Source: Lithobates sylvaticus (lineage: Eukaryota > Chordata > Amphibia > Anura > Ranidae). Taken from it: a stretch of DNA of 64,000 bases. The DNA is taken from positions 377,302,945 through 377,366,944 of the forward strand of contig CM053030.1 of assembly GCA_028564925.1 (NCBI GenBank). The letters run 5' to 3'. The position numbers and the translations under genes are program-made. This document shows, piece by piece, positions 33,049-43,340 of the stretch. Position 1 is the stretch's first letter, and each line of letters starts with the position of its first letter. The notes beneath the pieces are model-generated. The model was not told the origin of the DNA. It made no database searches and worked only from the letters and a program-made list of their open reading frames with translations.

Positions 33049-33997
33049 TTAACCGCTTCAGCCCCGGAAGATTTTACTCCCTTCCTGACCAGAGCACTTT
33101 TTGCGATTCGCCACTGCATCGCTTTAACTGACAATTGTGTGGTCGTGCGAATTTGCACCCACACAATTTTTTTCCCCACACAAATAGAGATTTATTTTGA
33201 TGGTATTTGATCACCTCTGCAATTTTTATTTTTTGCGCTATAAACAAAAAAAAATTAAATTTCGAAAAAAACACAATATTTTTTACATTTTGCTATAATA
33301 AATATCCCCCAAAAATATATACAATTTTTTCCTCAGTTTAGGCCGATATGTATTCTTCTACATATTTTTGCATATTTCGCAATAAGAATATATTGATTGG
33401 TTTGCGCAAAAGTTATAGCGTCTACAAAATAGGGAATAATTTTATGGAATTTTTATTATTATTTTTTTATTAGTAATGGCGGCGATCTGCAATTTTTATC
33501 GTGACTGCGACATTATGTCGGATACATCAGACACGTTTCACACTATTTTTGGACCATTGTCATTTATACAGTGATCAGTGCTATAAAAATGCACTGATTA
33601 CTGTGTAAATGACACTAGCAGGGAAGGGGTTAACCACTAGGGGGCAATGAAGGGGTTAAGTGTGTCCTAGGGAGTGATTCTAACTGTGGGGGGATGGGCT
33701 ACAACTCACAAGACAGCGATCACTGCTCCCGATGACAGGGGGCAGTGATCTATCTCATGACACAAGGCAGGATGGGGAAATGCCTTGTTTACATAGGCAC
33801 TTTCCTGTTCTGCGGCTCCGTGACATGATCGCCTGGAGACCGGCGGACATTAAGTCCATGGGTCCTGGGGCACAGTCACGCTGTACACGCGCACCCACTT
33901 ACCCTGTTGATTAAAGGGGACGTACAGGTACACCCATTTGCCCACCGCTGCCATTGTGCTGACGTATATCGGTGTGCAGCAGTCGGCAAGTGGTTAA
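33049..33997 (+). repeat. TTAACCRCTTCAGCCCCGG repeat, copy C
   Basis: Begins TTAACCGCTTCAGCCCCGGAAG, ends GTCGGCAAGTGGTTAA. Landmarks as in copy A: CACAAATAGAGATTTATTTTGATGG, CAGTTTAGGCCGATATG, GCGCAAAAGTTATAGCG, TGACTGCGACATTATG, AACCACTAGGGGG and ACGTACAGGTACACC. Ends form imperfect inverted repeats (TTAACCRCTT / AAGTGGTTAA). Confidence 0.8.
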
Positions 33998-34141
33998 AGA
34001 AAACAAATTGTAAGACTCTACACATCTTTTGTTTTGGTGAATCTGGAATATTTTTAGCTAATATTAATGGAAGGTTCAATTAGGCTTTAAATGTGAATAG
34101 GACCTTACACTTTTAATAAATTAAGAAGGTTCAACTAGGCT

Positions 34142-34943
34142 TTAACCTCCCTGGCGGTATGATTATGTCAGACCTTTGCGTCTCAAAGCGGTACATTTTT
34201 TTTGCATGGAAATTTCGCGTTTTATATTGTAGGCCTGTAATTCTTAGGAATAACTCACTTAAATCTTTCCAAACAAGTGTGTAGTAGACATCCCGGGTAT
34301 GATAAAGTTTGAAACACAAAATTATAAATTATAATATAATAAAAAACTATAAATAATTATAACAAATAATAATATAATAATAATAAAATGTATTCAATAA
34401 TGTAATCAAATCAAAAACACAAAAATTTGCTCAGTTGCAGAATTGTCATTACTTTCAGTTTTTGATGACGAATTTCCCCACAAATCACTATTGCTTAATT
34501 CTGCAAGTGATTCTAATTTACTATTACTATTTTCTAGCTGGTCTAAAACTGCTTTTGACGTATAGGGACGCTTTTTGGTTGCCATGGACAATCTCAAGTT
34601 TCCAGGCAGAAAGAACAGTATATACAATATAAAACTGCATGCAGGGCACTGGACAAAGCATTAGGGTCAAAAGGGATGTGGAATAATTTGATACAGTTAT
34701 GTAATCTGTAAGATTACAGTGTACTGTATGTGTTTTGTTTATTTCACTTTTTGAATTTGCCGCCGGGGTCCATCCCCATGCATCCCGATGCTTGCAGGGA
34801 ACAGAGCCCGGCACACAGTACATTGGGTGGAGGACACAGCCCGTGGACACAGCGGGAGGACATCGCAGGATCCGGGGGACAAGGTAAGTAACTTTCCCAG
34901 GATACTGCAATGCAATCCCGAGTGTGGCTCGAGGTTACCGCTT
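34142..34943. mobile_element. TTAACCTCCCTGGCGG element, copy 2 (right end missing)
   Basis: Starts TTAACCTCCCTGGCGGTATG and keeps the order seen at 15444, including ACATCCCGGGTATGATAAAG, GCTCAGTTGCAGAAT, GTAATCTGTAAGATTACAG, ATCGCAGGATCC and CAAGGTAAGTAAC. It stops at GAGGTTACCGCTT without the GGGAGGTTAA terminus; the next repeat starts at once. Just before it, AAGGTTCAAYTAGGCTTTAA occurs twice (34072 and 34128), a 56-bp tandem duplication. Confidence 0.7.
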
Positions 34944-34944
34944 T

Positions 34945-35337
34945 CATGTCTCAGAGACAAAACAAGACAAAAATCTGAAAAAATATCACTATCTTAAAAG
35001 AAAAGTCCAGCCTGACCTAAGGGTCACAGGAGTGCAATTAGTTTTGCACTCCTGTGACCCGATTTCTGCAGACAAGCCCTTCAGATTTCAGCCCATACCT
35101 GCATACTAGTTGGCTGTTTACAAGCTGCAGGGCTTGTGAATTAACTACGAGGGTGCTCATCAGCAAATGCTGATGGTAGTTGTAGTTCAAGTCATTCACA
35201 AGAAACTGTGGATGAATGACACGGCCAGAGGAGGGAGAGGGAGAGGCTGCACCTACTGGAACATGTTATATGTTGCACACTAAATACGAGTTGACCATGT
35301 AGCATGTTTCAAAAGATGAACTTATCCTTTAAAACAC
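34945..35337 (+). repeat. AAAGTCCAGCCTGA repeat, copy 1
   Basis: Contains AAAATCTGAAAAA.ATCACTATCTTAAA, AAAAGTCCAGCCTGA, the perfect hairpin below, GCTGCAGGGCTTGTGAATTAAC, TGCTGATGGTAGTTGTAGTTC and ends GAACTTATCCTTTAA. A reverse-oriented relative lies at 38935-39485, sharing only the first ~120 bp; the rest differs. Confidence 0.6.
35021..35060. repeat. Perfect 17-bp hairpin GGGTCACAGGAGTGCAA
   Basis: Arms 35021-35037 and 35044-35060 are exact reverse complements with a 6-nt loop (TTAGTT). The same stem occurs at 39360-39399 with a different loop. Confidence 0.9.
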
Positions 35338-36064
35338 TTCTACTCCTCCATGATGACATCAAAGGGCTGGTGAATGTTAGAGACCTTGTGCTGCTTCACC
35401 TTCCATTTGAGGATGCCCCACAGATGCTCAAAAGGGTTTAGATCTGGAGACATGCTTGGCCAGTCTATCACCTTTAACCTCAGCTTCTTTAGCAAGGCAG
35501 TGGTCATCTTGGAGGTGCGTTTGGGGTCGTTATGTTGGAATACTGCCCTGCGGCCCAGGCTCTGCTTCAGTATGTCACAGTATATGTTGGCATTCATAGT
35601 TCCCTCAATGAACACCTCAATCACACCATCTGAACCAAATAAGTTCATCATGGTCTCATCAGACCACAGGCCATTGTTCCAGTAATCAATGTCCTTAGTC
35701 TGCTTGTTTTCAGCAAACTGTTTTCTGGCTTTCTTGTGCATGATCTTTAGAAGAGGCTTGACAGGCTGACCCCCCCCCCTTCCTCTTCAACCTCTGCAGC
35801 AATGCTGGCAGCACTCATACGTCTATTTCCCAAAGACAACCTCTGGATATGACTCTGAGCACATGCACTCAACTTCTTTGGTCGACCATGGCAAGGCCTG
35901 TTCTGAGTGGAACCTGTCCTTTACACTGTTATACAAGCTGTACACTCACTACTTTACATTGTAACATTGTAGCAAAGTGTAATTTCTTCAGTGTTGTCAC
36001 ATGAAAAGATATAATAAAATATTTACAAAAATGTGAGGGGTGCACTCACTTTTGTGAGATACTA
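35338..36064 (-). mobile_element. Tc1-like DNA transposon relic
   Basis: Reading the minus strand, the element starts at a TA dinucleotide with GTATCTCACAAAAGTGAGTG, CACCCCTCACATTTTTGTAA and TTTTATTATATCTTTTCATG, the subterminal sequence of a well-known Tc1-like family of fish and frogs. It continues through GTAAAGTAGTGAGTGTACAG into transposase sequence. The opposite inverted terminal repeat is missing: the element abuts the TTTAA end of the neighbouring repeat at 35337. The total is about half the usual 1.5-1.6 kb. Confidence 0.88.
35340..35930 (-). pseudogene. Tc1-like transposase, inactivated
   Basis: Order of conserved pieces on the minus strand: GRPKKLSACAQSHIQRLSL and NRRMSAASIAAEVEEEG (second helix-turn-helix of the DNA-binding domain), then HKKARKQFAENKQTKD, WSDETMMNLFGSDG, IEGTMNANIYCDILKQS, GRRAVFQHNDPKRTSK and DWPSMSPDLNPFEHLWGILK. 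It is dead: the start and first helix-turn-helix are missing, a frameshift lies at a 10-G run (35770-35779), about 45 residues are missing between FGSDGV and FIEGTMN, a TAG follows VIMEE, and the second catalytic Asp of the D,D34E triad is lost (family FQHDNDPKH, here FQHNDPKR). The first Asp (WSDET) and the Glu (NPFEHLW) remain. Confidence 0.9.
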
Positions 36065-36066
36065 TA

Positions 36067-36299
36067 TGTTCTAAACAATAGCAATCAAATTTATGGTTTT
36101 GGAGATGAAATAAAAACATCATATGTTTCATCATTTCTGCCACACGCATGCAAAAGTGGACCAGTAACAACTTTCTATCTGTCAGAATTGGAAAGTTATC
36201 ATGAATTCCATTTTTTTTCCTTGCAAGTGGAAATCTGTTTGTCAGCTCTTCTTTCTCTGAGATGTTTTTCCTGAATATGTATGGGTGTAAAAATTCTAA
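36067..36299. other. Unique DNA
   Basis: No feature recognised. Confidence 0.5.
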
Positions 36300-37455
36300 A
36301 AAAAAACTAAGACAACCGGCATTGCCTAATAGCTCAATAAGTACTATTACAATATTGTGCTGAAATTATGTGCTAAAATTGTAAACACTGTGATACTAAA
36401 CTTTACAATAGTAGATATTCCCACAAGAATAAAACCAATCCTTGTAATCCTTCACAATATAAATCAATATAAATCAAAAGATAAATCCTTATATTACATA
36501 AACTTCACAATATATATCAATATAGCAACCACTGCGATTGTGATACTAAATGACTATACGAAGCCTTAAAGTCCCAAAATAATCAGACTCCTCTCTAGTA
36601 GGGTCTGATGTGCACAACTGAAACAATAAGTGAAAAAATAGAAAAAAGTTCATATATCAATTGTTTAGGTGATTTGAATGTTGAATTCACTCTTATCATA
36701 AGCAGTGTGAGTCCCTTCACCACATTGATTTTCTTCCTTCACCCAAACGTGATAAAACGGATTAAAGCTGGCCGCTTACCAGAGGTTGTTGATTGCTTTA
36801 ATTAAAAAACAATCAGAAGCACTTGTTACAGGACTCTGCCTGTTCTCAGGTAACACCAAAAACTTTTAAGACAAATCTTCCTCCTCACAGATCAATTGAG
36901 GTCACAAAGATGGATAAAATGTATGGAATCAGAGAAGAACACTTCATAGCGTAATCTTGCTTTTATTATAAAATTGAATCAGAACAAACATTAGCCAAAT
37001 GGCCACTTACATTTACCGGTGCCCGCCCGGCACTGGGGCTGCTCGCCTTGGTAATCAAATGATGTAGTCTAAAATCTCTCTCCCCTCGTGGATCCCCGCT
37101 GTGGATCGGCGTGCGTTCAACCTGCTACTGCCGACAACCAGACAGACAGGAACCTCAGGGATGTTTTGCGCTTGGTTAGTGATCAGGTACCGCCTCCGAC
37201 GCACGTTTCGTGATGTCACGTCTTCAGGGTGGCGTGCCTGATCACCATATTAACCATGTTTATATATCGTTTCCCATTAGCAATCCCGCCAATGGCAAAC
37301 TAAGTTTATGCGCAGCCTCAGTGCCAACTAGGCTACCTATTGCGGACCTGCCGCTTATAGTATACATACATCAATTAAACAAATTAAGAATATTATTAAA
37401 AAACCTTTGTTAAAAACCTATACCAATATTTATGGACTGGATTTTTTCCTTTAAT
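36300..37455 (-). mobile_element. Penelope-like terminal region, probable
   Basis: On the minus strand it contains CCTGAAGACGTGACATCACG followed by AAACGTGCGTCGG, a signature I associate with Penelope-like element terminal repeats in amphibians, then ACCAAGCGCAAAACATCCC, a GC-rich stretch, GATTCAATTTTATAATAAAAGC, and an AT-rich tail ending in a T run at 36300. No reverse transcriptase or GIY-YIG endonuclease is visible, so only the terminal part is here. Limits are approximate and no target duplication was found. Confidence 0.45.
37179..37245 (-). ncRNA. Hammerhead-ribozyme-like motif
   Basis: Minus strand: GTGATCAGG (stem I, 5' side), CTGAAGA (core box, canonical CUGANGA), stem-loop GTGA-CA-TCAC, GAAAC (core box 2), a minimal stem III with GTGCGTC ending in the cleavage triplet GTC, then after GGAGGCGGTA the closing CCTGATCAC, an exact 9-bp partner of stem I. 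This is the type I layout with tiny stem III described for Penelope-like elements. One extra C sits between CTGAAGA and stem II, so the core is not perfectly canonical and activity is uncertain. Confidence 0.5.
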
Positions 37456-38789
37456 AAAGTATCTTATATTTAAATGTCTGTTAATACGTAGCTAATTATT
37501 ATTTTTATTATCTTGAATGTAAGGAACTTTTTTGGGGCCTTTTTATACTCCGACTTTAATTATTTTTGTTTTTTTCCTCCTTAAATTTTATTTGGTTTAT
37601 TAGAAAAAGATTCCATTGTTTTATTTGATTATGATAGCATCCATGTATCCCGCATTGGATGTCAGGCAAATCCAAGAGCAGGAGTGGCAGAGATACCTGC
37701 CAAAATCATGATAACCACTAGATGTCTCCCCTTTTAAAATCTAGCTAGATCTCTTTGAATGTTGGGTTATGAATTTTCGTATTATTTTAATATTACCACC
37801 TATTTTAGATAACATTGTTTAAAAAATACAGCCCTTTTTAATATCTGCAAACATTTTTTTTTCAGCTGGCTGAAAATGCAAGGAATGTATGCCAGATTTC
37901 AAGAGGCTACAAGAGAAAGAACAGATAGTGTGTGTACTATCCTCATTGTTTGAAATTGTTCAAAATTATAAAATATTGTGTTTGTCTGAGTTCTTCATCC
38001 AATTTTAATTTTGATTGTCCTTACACCTTACATCTTTATCAATCATTTTCTGTATAAAAAAAAATCTCCGAAAAAAAGGTCATAGAACACAATAAACACA
38101 AATATTAAAAAAATGTATTAGATTCCTAAATGCTAGCCATCAACAAATATTAGCTTTAAAGCCCAAAAGAAAAATATTTATAATGCACAAAAAATATGTT
38201 ATAGTATAGTTAGTACTAAAAGTCAGGGATAATACCAGAGATAAAATAAAAAAAAACATATACTCTATCAAAAGATAGGGCTCAAGGCAGTTCTAGGAAT
38301 TTTGGGATAGTAAGTTTTCTGCTACATGACAGCTCTAATGATGGAACAGATTAATGCAGTCCAGTCTCGAGACTCTAGCTGAGAAGCTATAATAATGAGT
38401 CTATGTTGGGAAAAATACCATAGACTGCTACTGACCTGAAAATAAGCACAGAAAAAAATAAACAGAGTAACCCAGAAGCCAGAAATGTGAAATCTACCCA
38501 TCTGCACTTATAACCATCATCTTTACCACATATACAGATGGGGAACAAACCTAAGCAGGTAAAACAAACAATAAATACAAAACATCTGCAATTGATGTGA
38601 TATGCAAATGTAGACATATTCTTCAAAAGTCAGGATTGACCATGTCCTTTCATACCTTCCAAGCCTTTTTGTTATGTATATAATAGGGAAGGGTTAGAAA
38701 ATCTCTCAGGCTTTTATTGTTGTATGTGCCCCTGCTAGGTAGATTCCTCTCTGTTTGTCATAGGCACTATTATCATTAAGAGAGAGTAT
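37456..38789. other. Unique AT-rich DNA
   Basis: No gene recognised. Overlapping minus-strand frames at 38322-38626 (cysteine-rich and hydrophobic) lack a domain or supporting splice context and are not accepted. Confidence 0.5.
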
Positions 38790-38933
38790 TTTTAGATTGT
38801 AAGCTCTAATGAGCAGGGCCCTCTGATTCCTCTTGTACCAAATTGTAATGTAACTGTAATGTCTGCCTTTATTTTGTTAAGCGCTGCGCAAACTGTTGGC
38901 GCTATATGAAACCTGTATAATAATAATAATAAG
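38790..38933 (+). mobile_element. LINE/SINE 3' tail, L2-type, with (TAA)n
   Basis: TTTTTAGATTGTAAGCTCTAATGAGCAGGGCCC..TGTAATGTCTGCC..TTGTTAAGCGCTGCGCAAACTGTTGGCGCTATATGAA then (TAA)5. The GCGCTATAT plus short-tandem tail is the classic 3' end of L2-like LINEs and of SINEs that borrow it. No body is attached. Confidence 0.75.
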
Positions 38934-38934
38934 T

Positions 38935-39485
38935 ATGGGTTTTTTTTTTTTTGCTACTCATACTTACATCGGTGGATGGAGCATCAGGCCGATGCTGCAG
39001 CTGTCCCCCGGCATCTCTGCACTGAAAACCGAGCCACCAAACACCGCCGATGGCTCGGTTCTCACTCCTGTCAGTCAGCATTGCTCCTGGTCTGCTTCTC
39101 CACGCTCATTGGATCAATGAGCTTTGGAGGGGAGAGGCCGTCTTAGCATCTCAGTGGCTCGCTGAGACTGCCATCCATCAAGGCACCTGGCGGGTCTAGA
39201 CTTGGGAAGTCGGGATGACGCGCTTCCTCGACTGATGACGCTTGACGCGCTTCCTTGACCTGGCGGATCTAGACTTGGGAAGTCGGGATGACACGCTTCC
39301 TCGACTAATGGCAGTGAAGTCAGCGGGGAGTGGACTTCAGACCGCTCTCCGCTGAAAATGGGTCACAGGAGTGCAAAACGAATTGCACTCCTGTGACCCT
39401 TAGGAGAAGCCAGCCTAAAAAGCTCAGGCTGGACTTTTCCTTTAAGATAGTGATTCTTTTTCAGATTTGTGTCCTGTTTTGTGAG
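38935..39485 (-). repeat. AAAGTCCAGCCTGA repeat, copy 2 (reverse)
   Basis: On the minus strand: AAATCTGAAAAAGAATCACTATCTTAAAGGAAAAGTCCAGCCTGAGC, then the 17-bp hairpin, then sequence unlike copy 1. It includes a ~73-bp tandem duplication (39184-39313) around CTAGACTTGGGAAGTCGGGATGAC and ends in CCATCCACCGATGTAAGTATGAG followed by an A-run, directly against the L2-type tail. Confidence 0.6.
39360..39399. repeat. Perfect 17-bp hairpin, second copy
   Basis: Same arms as 35021-35060 with loop AACGAA. Stem preserved without a single mismatch while neighbouring sequence has diverged. Confidence 0.9.
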
Positions 39486-40329
39486 ACATAATGCAAAGAA
39501 AAATCTACTCAAAAGGGACGCAGTCTGTCAAAAAACTGACATTGGTTTTAACTCTTTCTACTTTAACCACTTGCTTACCAGGCACTTAAACCCCCCTCCT
39601 ATCCAGACCCATTTTCAGCTTTCGGTGCTCTCACACTTTGAATGACAATTACTCAGTCATGCAACACTGTACCCAAATAAATTTTTTGTCCTTTTTTTCC
39701 CACAAATAGAGATTTCTTTTGGTGGTATTTGATCACCTCTGGGTTTTTTATTTTTTACGCTACAAATGAAAAAAGACCAAAAATTTGGAAAAAAAATGCA
39801 TTTTTCTTTGTTTCTGTGATAAAATTTAGGAAATTATTAATTGTTCTTCATAAATTTTAGCCACAATTTATACTGCCACATATCTTTGGTAAAAATAACC
39901 CAAATTAGTGGATATTATTTGGTCTTTGTGAAAGTTAGAGAGTCCACAAACTGTGGTGCAAATTATACAAAATTGATCACACCTGATGAACTGGTGGCCC
40001 GAACAAGACATTTCTTGTGACCCGAACAAGCCAGGAAACTACAAATACCCCCCAAATTACCCCTTTTTTGAAAGTAGACATTCCAAGGTATTTAGTAAGA
40101 GGCATTATGAGGTTTTTGATTTTTCCCACAATTCTTTGCAAAATGAATTATTTTTTTATTTTTATTTTTTCCACAAAATTGTCATTGTAATAGGTTTATT
40201 TCTCTCACATGGCATAGAGAGGCCCTTAGAGAGGCCCAACATGCAGGGAGCGCCATCACGTGTTCTAGGAGCATAAATTACACATCTAACTTGTTGACTG
40301 CCTAGTACACTTTTGAAGGCCCTGGAGCA

Positions 40330-40890
40330 CCATGACAATGCCACGTGACACTGACGTGGCACTGATGACAGATGGCACTGATACGTGGCACTGATGACAC
40401 GTGACACTGATGTGGCACTGATGACAGATGGCACTAATACGGGGCACTGATGAGAGATGGCACTTATTTGTGGCACTGATGTGGCGCTGATGAGAGATGG
40501 CACTAATACGTGGCACTGATGACAGACGGCACTAATACGTGGCACTGATTACACGTGACACTGGTGACAGATGGCACTGATATGTGGCATTGATGACAGG
40601 TGACACTGATAACAGATGGCACGTGACAGGTGGCACTGTGGACAGGTGGCACTGGGGACAGGTGGCACTGACAGATGGCACTGACAAGAGATGGCACTGG
40701 CAGATGGCACTGGGGACAGATGGCACTGGCAGATGGCACTGGCAGATGGCATTGGCAGATGGCACTGGCAGATGGCATTGGGGACAGATGGCACTGGCAG
40801 ATGGCATTGGGGACAGATGTCAGTGGTGAGATGGAAGTGGTGACAGATGGCAGTGGTGGCAGTGGCAGTGGGGACAGATGGCACATTTCT
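40330..40890. repeat. Minisatellite, core GGCACTGATGACAGAT (inside copy D)
   Basis: About 560 bp of variable 10-18 bp units such as GTGGCACTGATGACAGATGGCACTGATAC, drifting to GGCACTGGCAGAT in the right half. Several long open frames on both strands (rich in SAICHQCH or DRWHWQMAL) are translations of the repeat. Confidence 0.85.
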
Positions 40891-41144
40891 TTTGTTTTTT
40901 TTTTTACACTTACGGCCGCTGCAGCCGTTCATCTCCCCCTCCTCACACGCTGTCTCTATGTCAGGAGGGGGAGCGGCGCTGAAAGATGATCTCATATGTT
41001 TACATATGAGATCATCTCCCATTGGACACGTCAATGGCGCTGTAAACGGCCGCTGCGATTGGCCGTTTACAGCGATCTGTGATTGGCTGTGTCCGAGGGA
41101 CACGGCCAACACAGAATTTCCCTGCTGCGCGCTCGTGAGGAAAA

Positions 41145-41472
41145 AGGGTATAGTATTTTGTTATTCATATTTGGTAATTATAATAACAATTTCATCTCAA
41201 AGAAAGGGCCTTAAAGCATGTTGTGAAGCATTGGCTGCGTTATCATATAAGGCATTGCAACCAATATCAACAAGAGAACAGCTGAGGCATCCATCTGTTT
41301 AGATCTTTAAAGTGTATTTGATCTGTTTCTGACATCTGTATGCATATATGAGGCTGCTGGGCTGGTGGACTTTAATGCTGAGTGGCCACATATATGCATC
41401 TATGGGGAACAGCTTTTCTGTGCTAAGAGCACTCAAACTGCCTGCTCCCAGTACAGTAACTAAGATGTCATA
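41145..41472 (+). repeat. 330-bp duplicated segment, copy 1
   Basis: From AAAAAGGGTATAGTATTTTG to ACTAAGATGTCAT it matches 42847-43173 with roughly a dozen differences by eye (about 96% identity). Beyond both borders the two loci differ. Confidence 0.85.
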
Positions 41473-41543
41473 TGACGCCCTCCCGGGAATTGACATCCGA
41501 GCCGAAGCCATCATTCGGCTATGGCCGGATGTCAAGTGGTTAA

Positions 41544-41958
41544 ACGTTTTTTTTTTTAAAGTTTCAACTAAACATAAACTTTTATAATCAATATCCAAGC
41601 AAATGCTATGTTCATAAAACATCCATGGAATCAATTCATGAAAAATGTCTGTAGGTATTCATTTTTAAAATGTTTTACATTTTAAGCTACTGTATGTAAA
41701 TATCTAACCAACAAATTTAATATAATATTGCAACAACTTTTTATTGAATATACTTATGCCTAAATTGGAATGCCTGCCAAAAACCTATGTGTGAAGTAAA
41801 GTAAAAAAACTTTGGCATCTCATTTGGTTTGGCATTGTAAATAATATAGGATGGAGGTAATAAACCTTACTGCAAACCAGAAATGTGACATATGGACACA
41901 AAAAAGTTTCCAAACAAAAAGAAAATCAAAATTTTTATGCTGACAAATGCACTTTATG

Positions 41959-42008
<50 letters not shown>

Positions 42009-42520
42009 TTTTTATTTTTTTACTGTAAAAAATATTATTATTCCTTTACGCATGAACCTTACATTCTTTCTACGTATCGATATATATTTTGTAATTCAGT
42101 ACAATTCTCTGGTAGTGTGCGAGTTAAGGTAAAACTGATAAATGAATTGCTTTTACAGAAACATTTAGTTAAAGGTCTTGTTTTATCTCTTAGACGGTTA
42201 AACAAGGAGACTCAATGTGACCTTTGTCTCTCAGATATAAATTCTGAATTTCTGTGCAGGCCAGTGACATGTCAATATACAGTTTTTTGAAAAGGCTGAA
42301 TAATAAATAAATTTCATTATTCCTCCATGAGGCTGAGAAAGCTGCAGAGATTGAGAAAAATGAACTTAGATTTCCATCTCCAATGAGAAATCAAGAGTAT
42401 GCCAGGAGAAATAAACAGTAAACCAAAGGCCACAATGACTGATACTATCAGATGTACAAAAAATGAAAAGTTGCAGAGATTATGCCCTTGCGGCTGAAAT
42501 GTATTTATTGCTGCTGGACA
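41544..42520. other. Unique AT-rich DNA with (AT)n at 41961-42005
   Basis: The (AT)22 tract lies inside an open frame that is not a gene. Nothing else recognised. Confidence 0.6.
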
Positions 42521-42522
42521 GT

Positions 42523-42846
42523 ATTAAAGGGAACCTGTCGTAATAGATATATGGGAGCCACATATGATAATTTAGTTAAAAACCTGTTAGTTCCTAGCCT
42601 TTTTATCGCATTCTCCAGATTACAAAAACCATCCAAAGAATCAGAACCATAAAAATTATGTCTCATTTCATATGCGTGTCCTCAATATTACTATCTGGAT
42701 CCCTATTATCACCTGTCACATTTATAGAGAAGATACATTTTAGATCAGGCATACCAAACTAAAATGAAACAGTGGGCCACATTCAAAGGAATAACCTTCA
42801 AGGAGCCACGTTATCTCTATTCATGGCTACACCTATACATTTAGAG
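42523..42846. repeat. Probable TTAAAGGGAACCTGTCG repeat start
   Basis: TTAAAGGGAACCTGTCGTAATAG resembles the starts of other short repeats here. Right boundary unclear. Confidence 0.3.
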
Positions 42847-43340
42847 AAAAAGGGTATAGTATTTTGTTATTCATATTTTGTAATTATAATAACAATTTCA
42901 TCTCAAAGAAAGGGCCTTAAAGCATGTTGTGAAGCATTGGCTGCGATATCATATAAGGCATTGCAACCAATATCAACAGGAGAACAGCTGGGGCATTCGT
43001 CTGTTTAGATCCTTAAAGTGTATTTGATTGGTTTCTGACAGCTGTATGCATATATGAGGCTGCTGGGCTGGTGGACTTTAATGCTGAGTGGCCACATATA
43101 TGCATCTATGGGGAACATCTTTTCTGTGCTAAGAGCACTCTAACTGCCTGCTCCCAGTACAGTAACTAAGATGTCATGGGCAGCTCCTGATGCCCAAATT
43201 TGACCATGAGCTTCCAAGTACATGGCCACTGTTACAGTCAATCCCAGTGATCATAAGATCTGAAAGCCCGCCTCCACCTCTTGGCCTTTAGAGTCTCTTA
43301 ATGGGCTGGGGGCAGTAGTGGCAAGGGTCTAAAGCCAAAA
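42847..43340 (+). repeat. 330-bp duplicated segment, copy 2, plus repeat tail
   Basis: 42847-43173 matches copy 1 at 41145. It continues with GGGCAGCTCCTGATGCCC and GGCCACTGTTACAGTCAATCCC..CCTCTTGGCC, resembling the (reverse) repeat tail at 10087-10390, so this copy preserves the original continuation while copy 1 switches to another repeat. Confidence 0.7.

Larger units (their letters stand above)
39563..41543 (+). repeat. TTAACCACTTG repeat with minisatellite (copy D)
   Basis: Starts TTAACCACTTGCTTACCAGGCACTTAAACCCCCC and ends CGGATGTCAAGTGGTTAA, so the ends are inverted. Landmarks: CATTTTCAGCTTTCGGTGCT, CACAAATAGAGATTTCTTTTGGTGG (shared with copies A, B, C and E), GGTGGCCCGAACAAGACATTTC, the GGCACTGATG minisatellite, GCCGTTTACAGCGATCTGTGATTGG, then the 330-bp segment duplicated at 42847. 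Confidence 0.75.

Noticed and set aside
38322-38626. Minus-strand cysteine-rich and hydrophobic frames resembling a small membrane protein
   Set aside because: Two overlapping frames are open equally; sequence is AT-rich and no family or splice context is recognised.
40503-41112. Long minus-strand frames rich in CHLPVPSASAIC
   Set aside because: Translations of the GGCACTGATG minisatellite. The opposite strand is also open.
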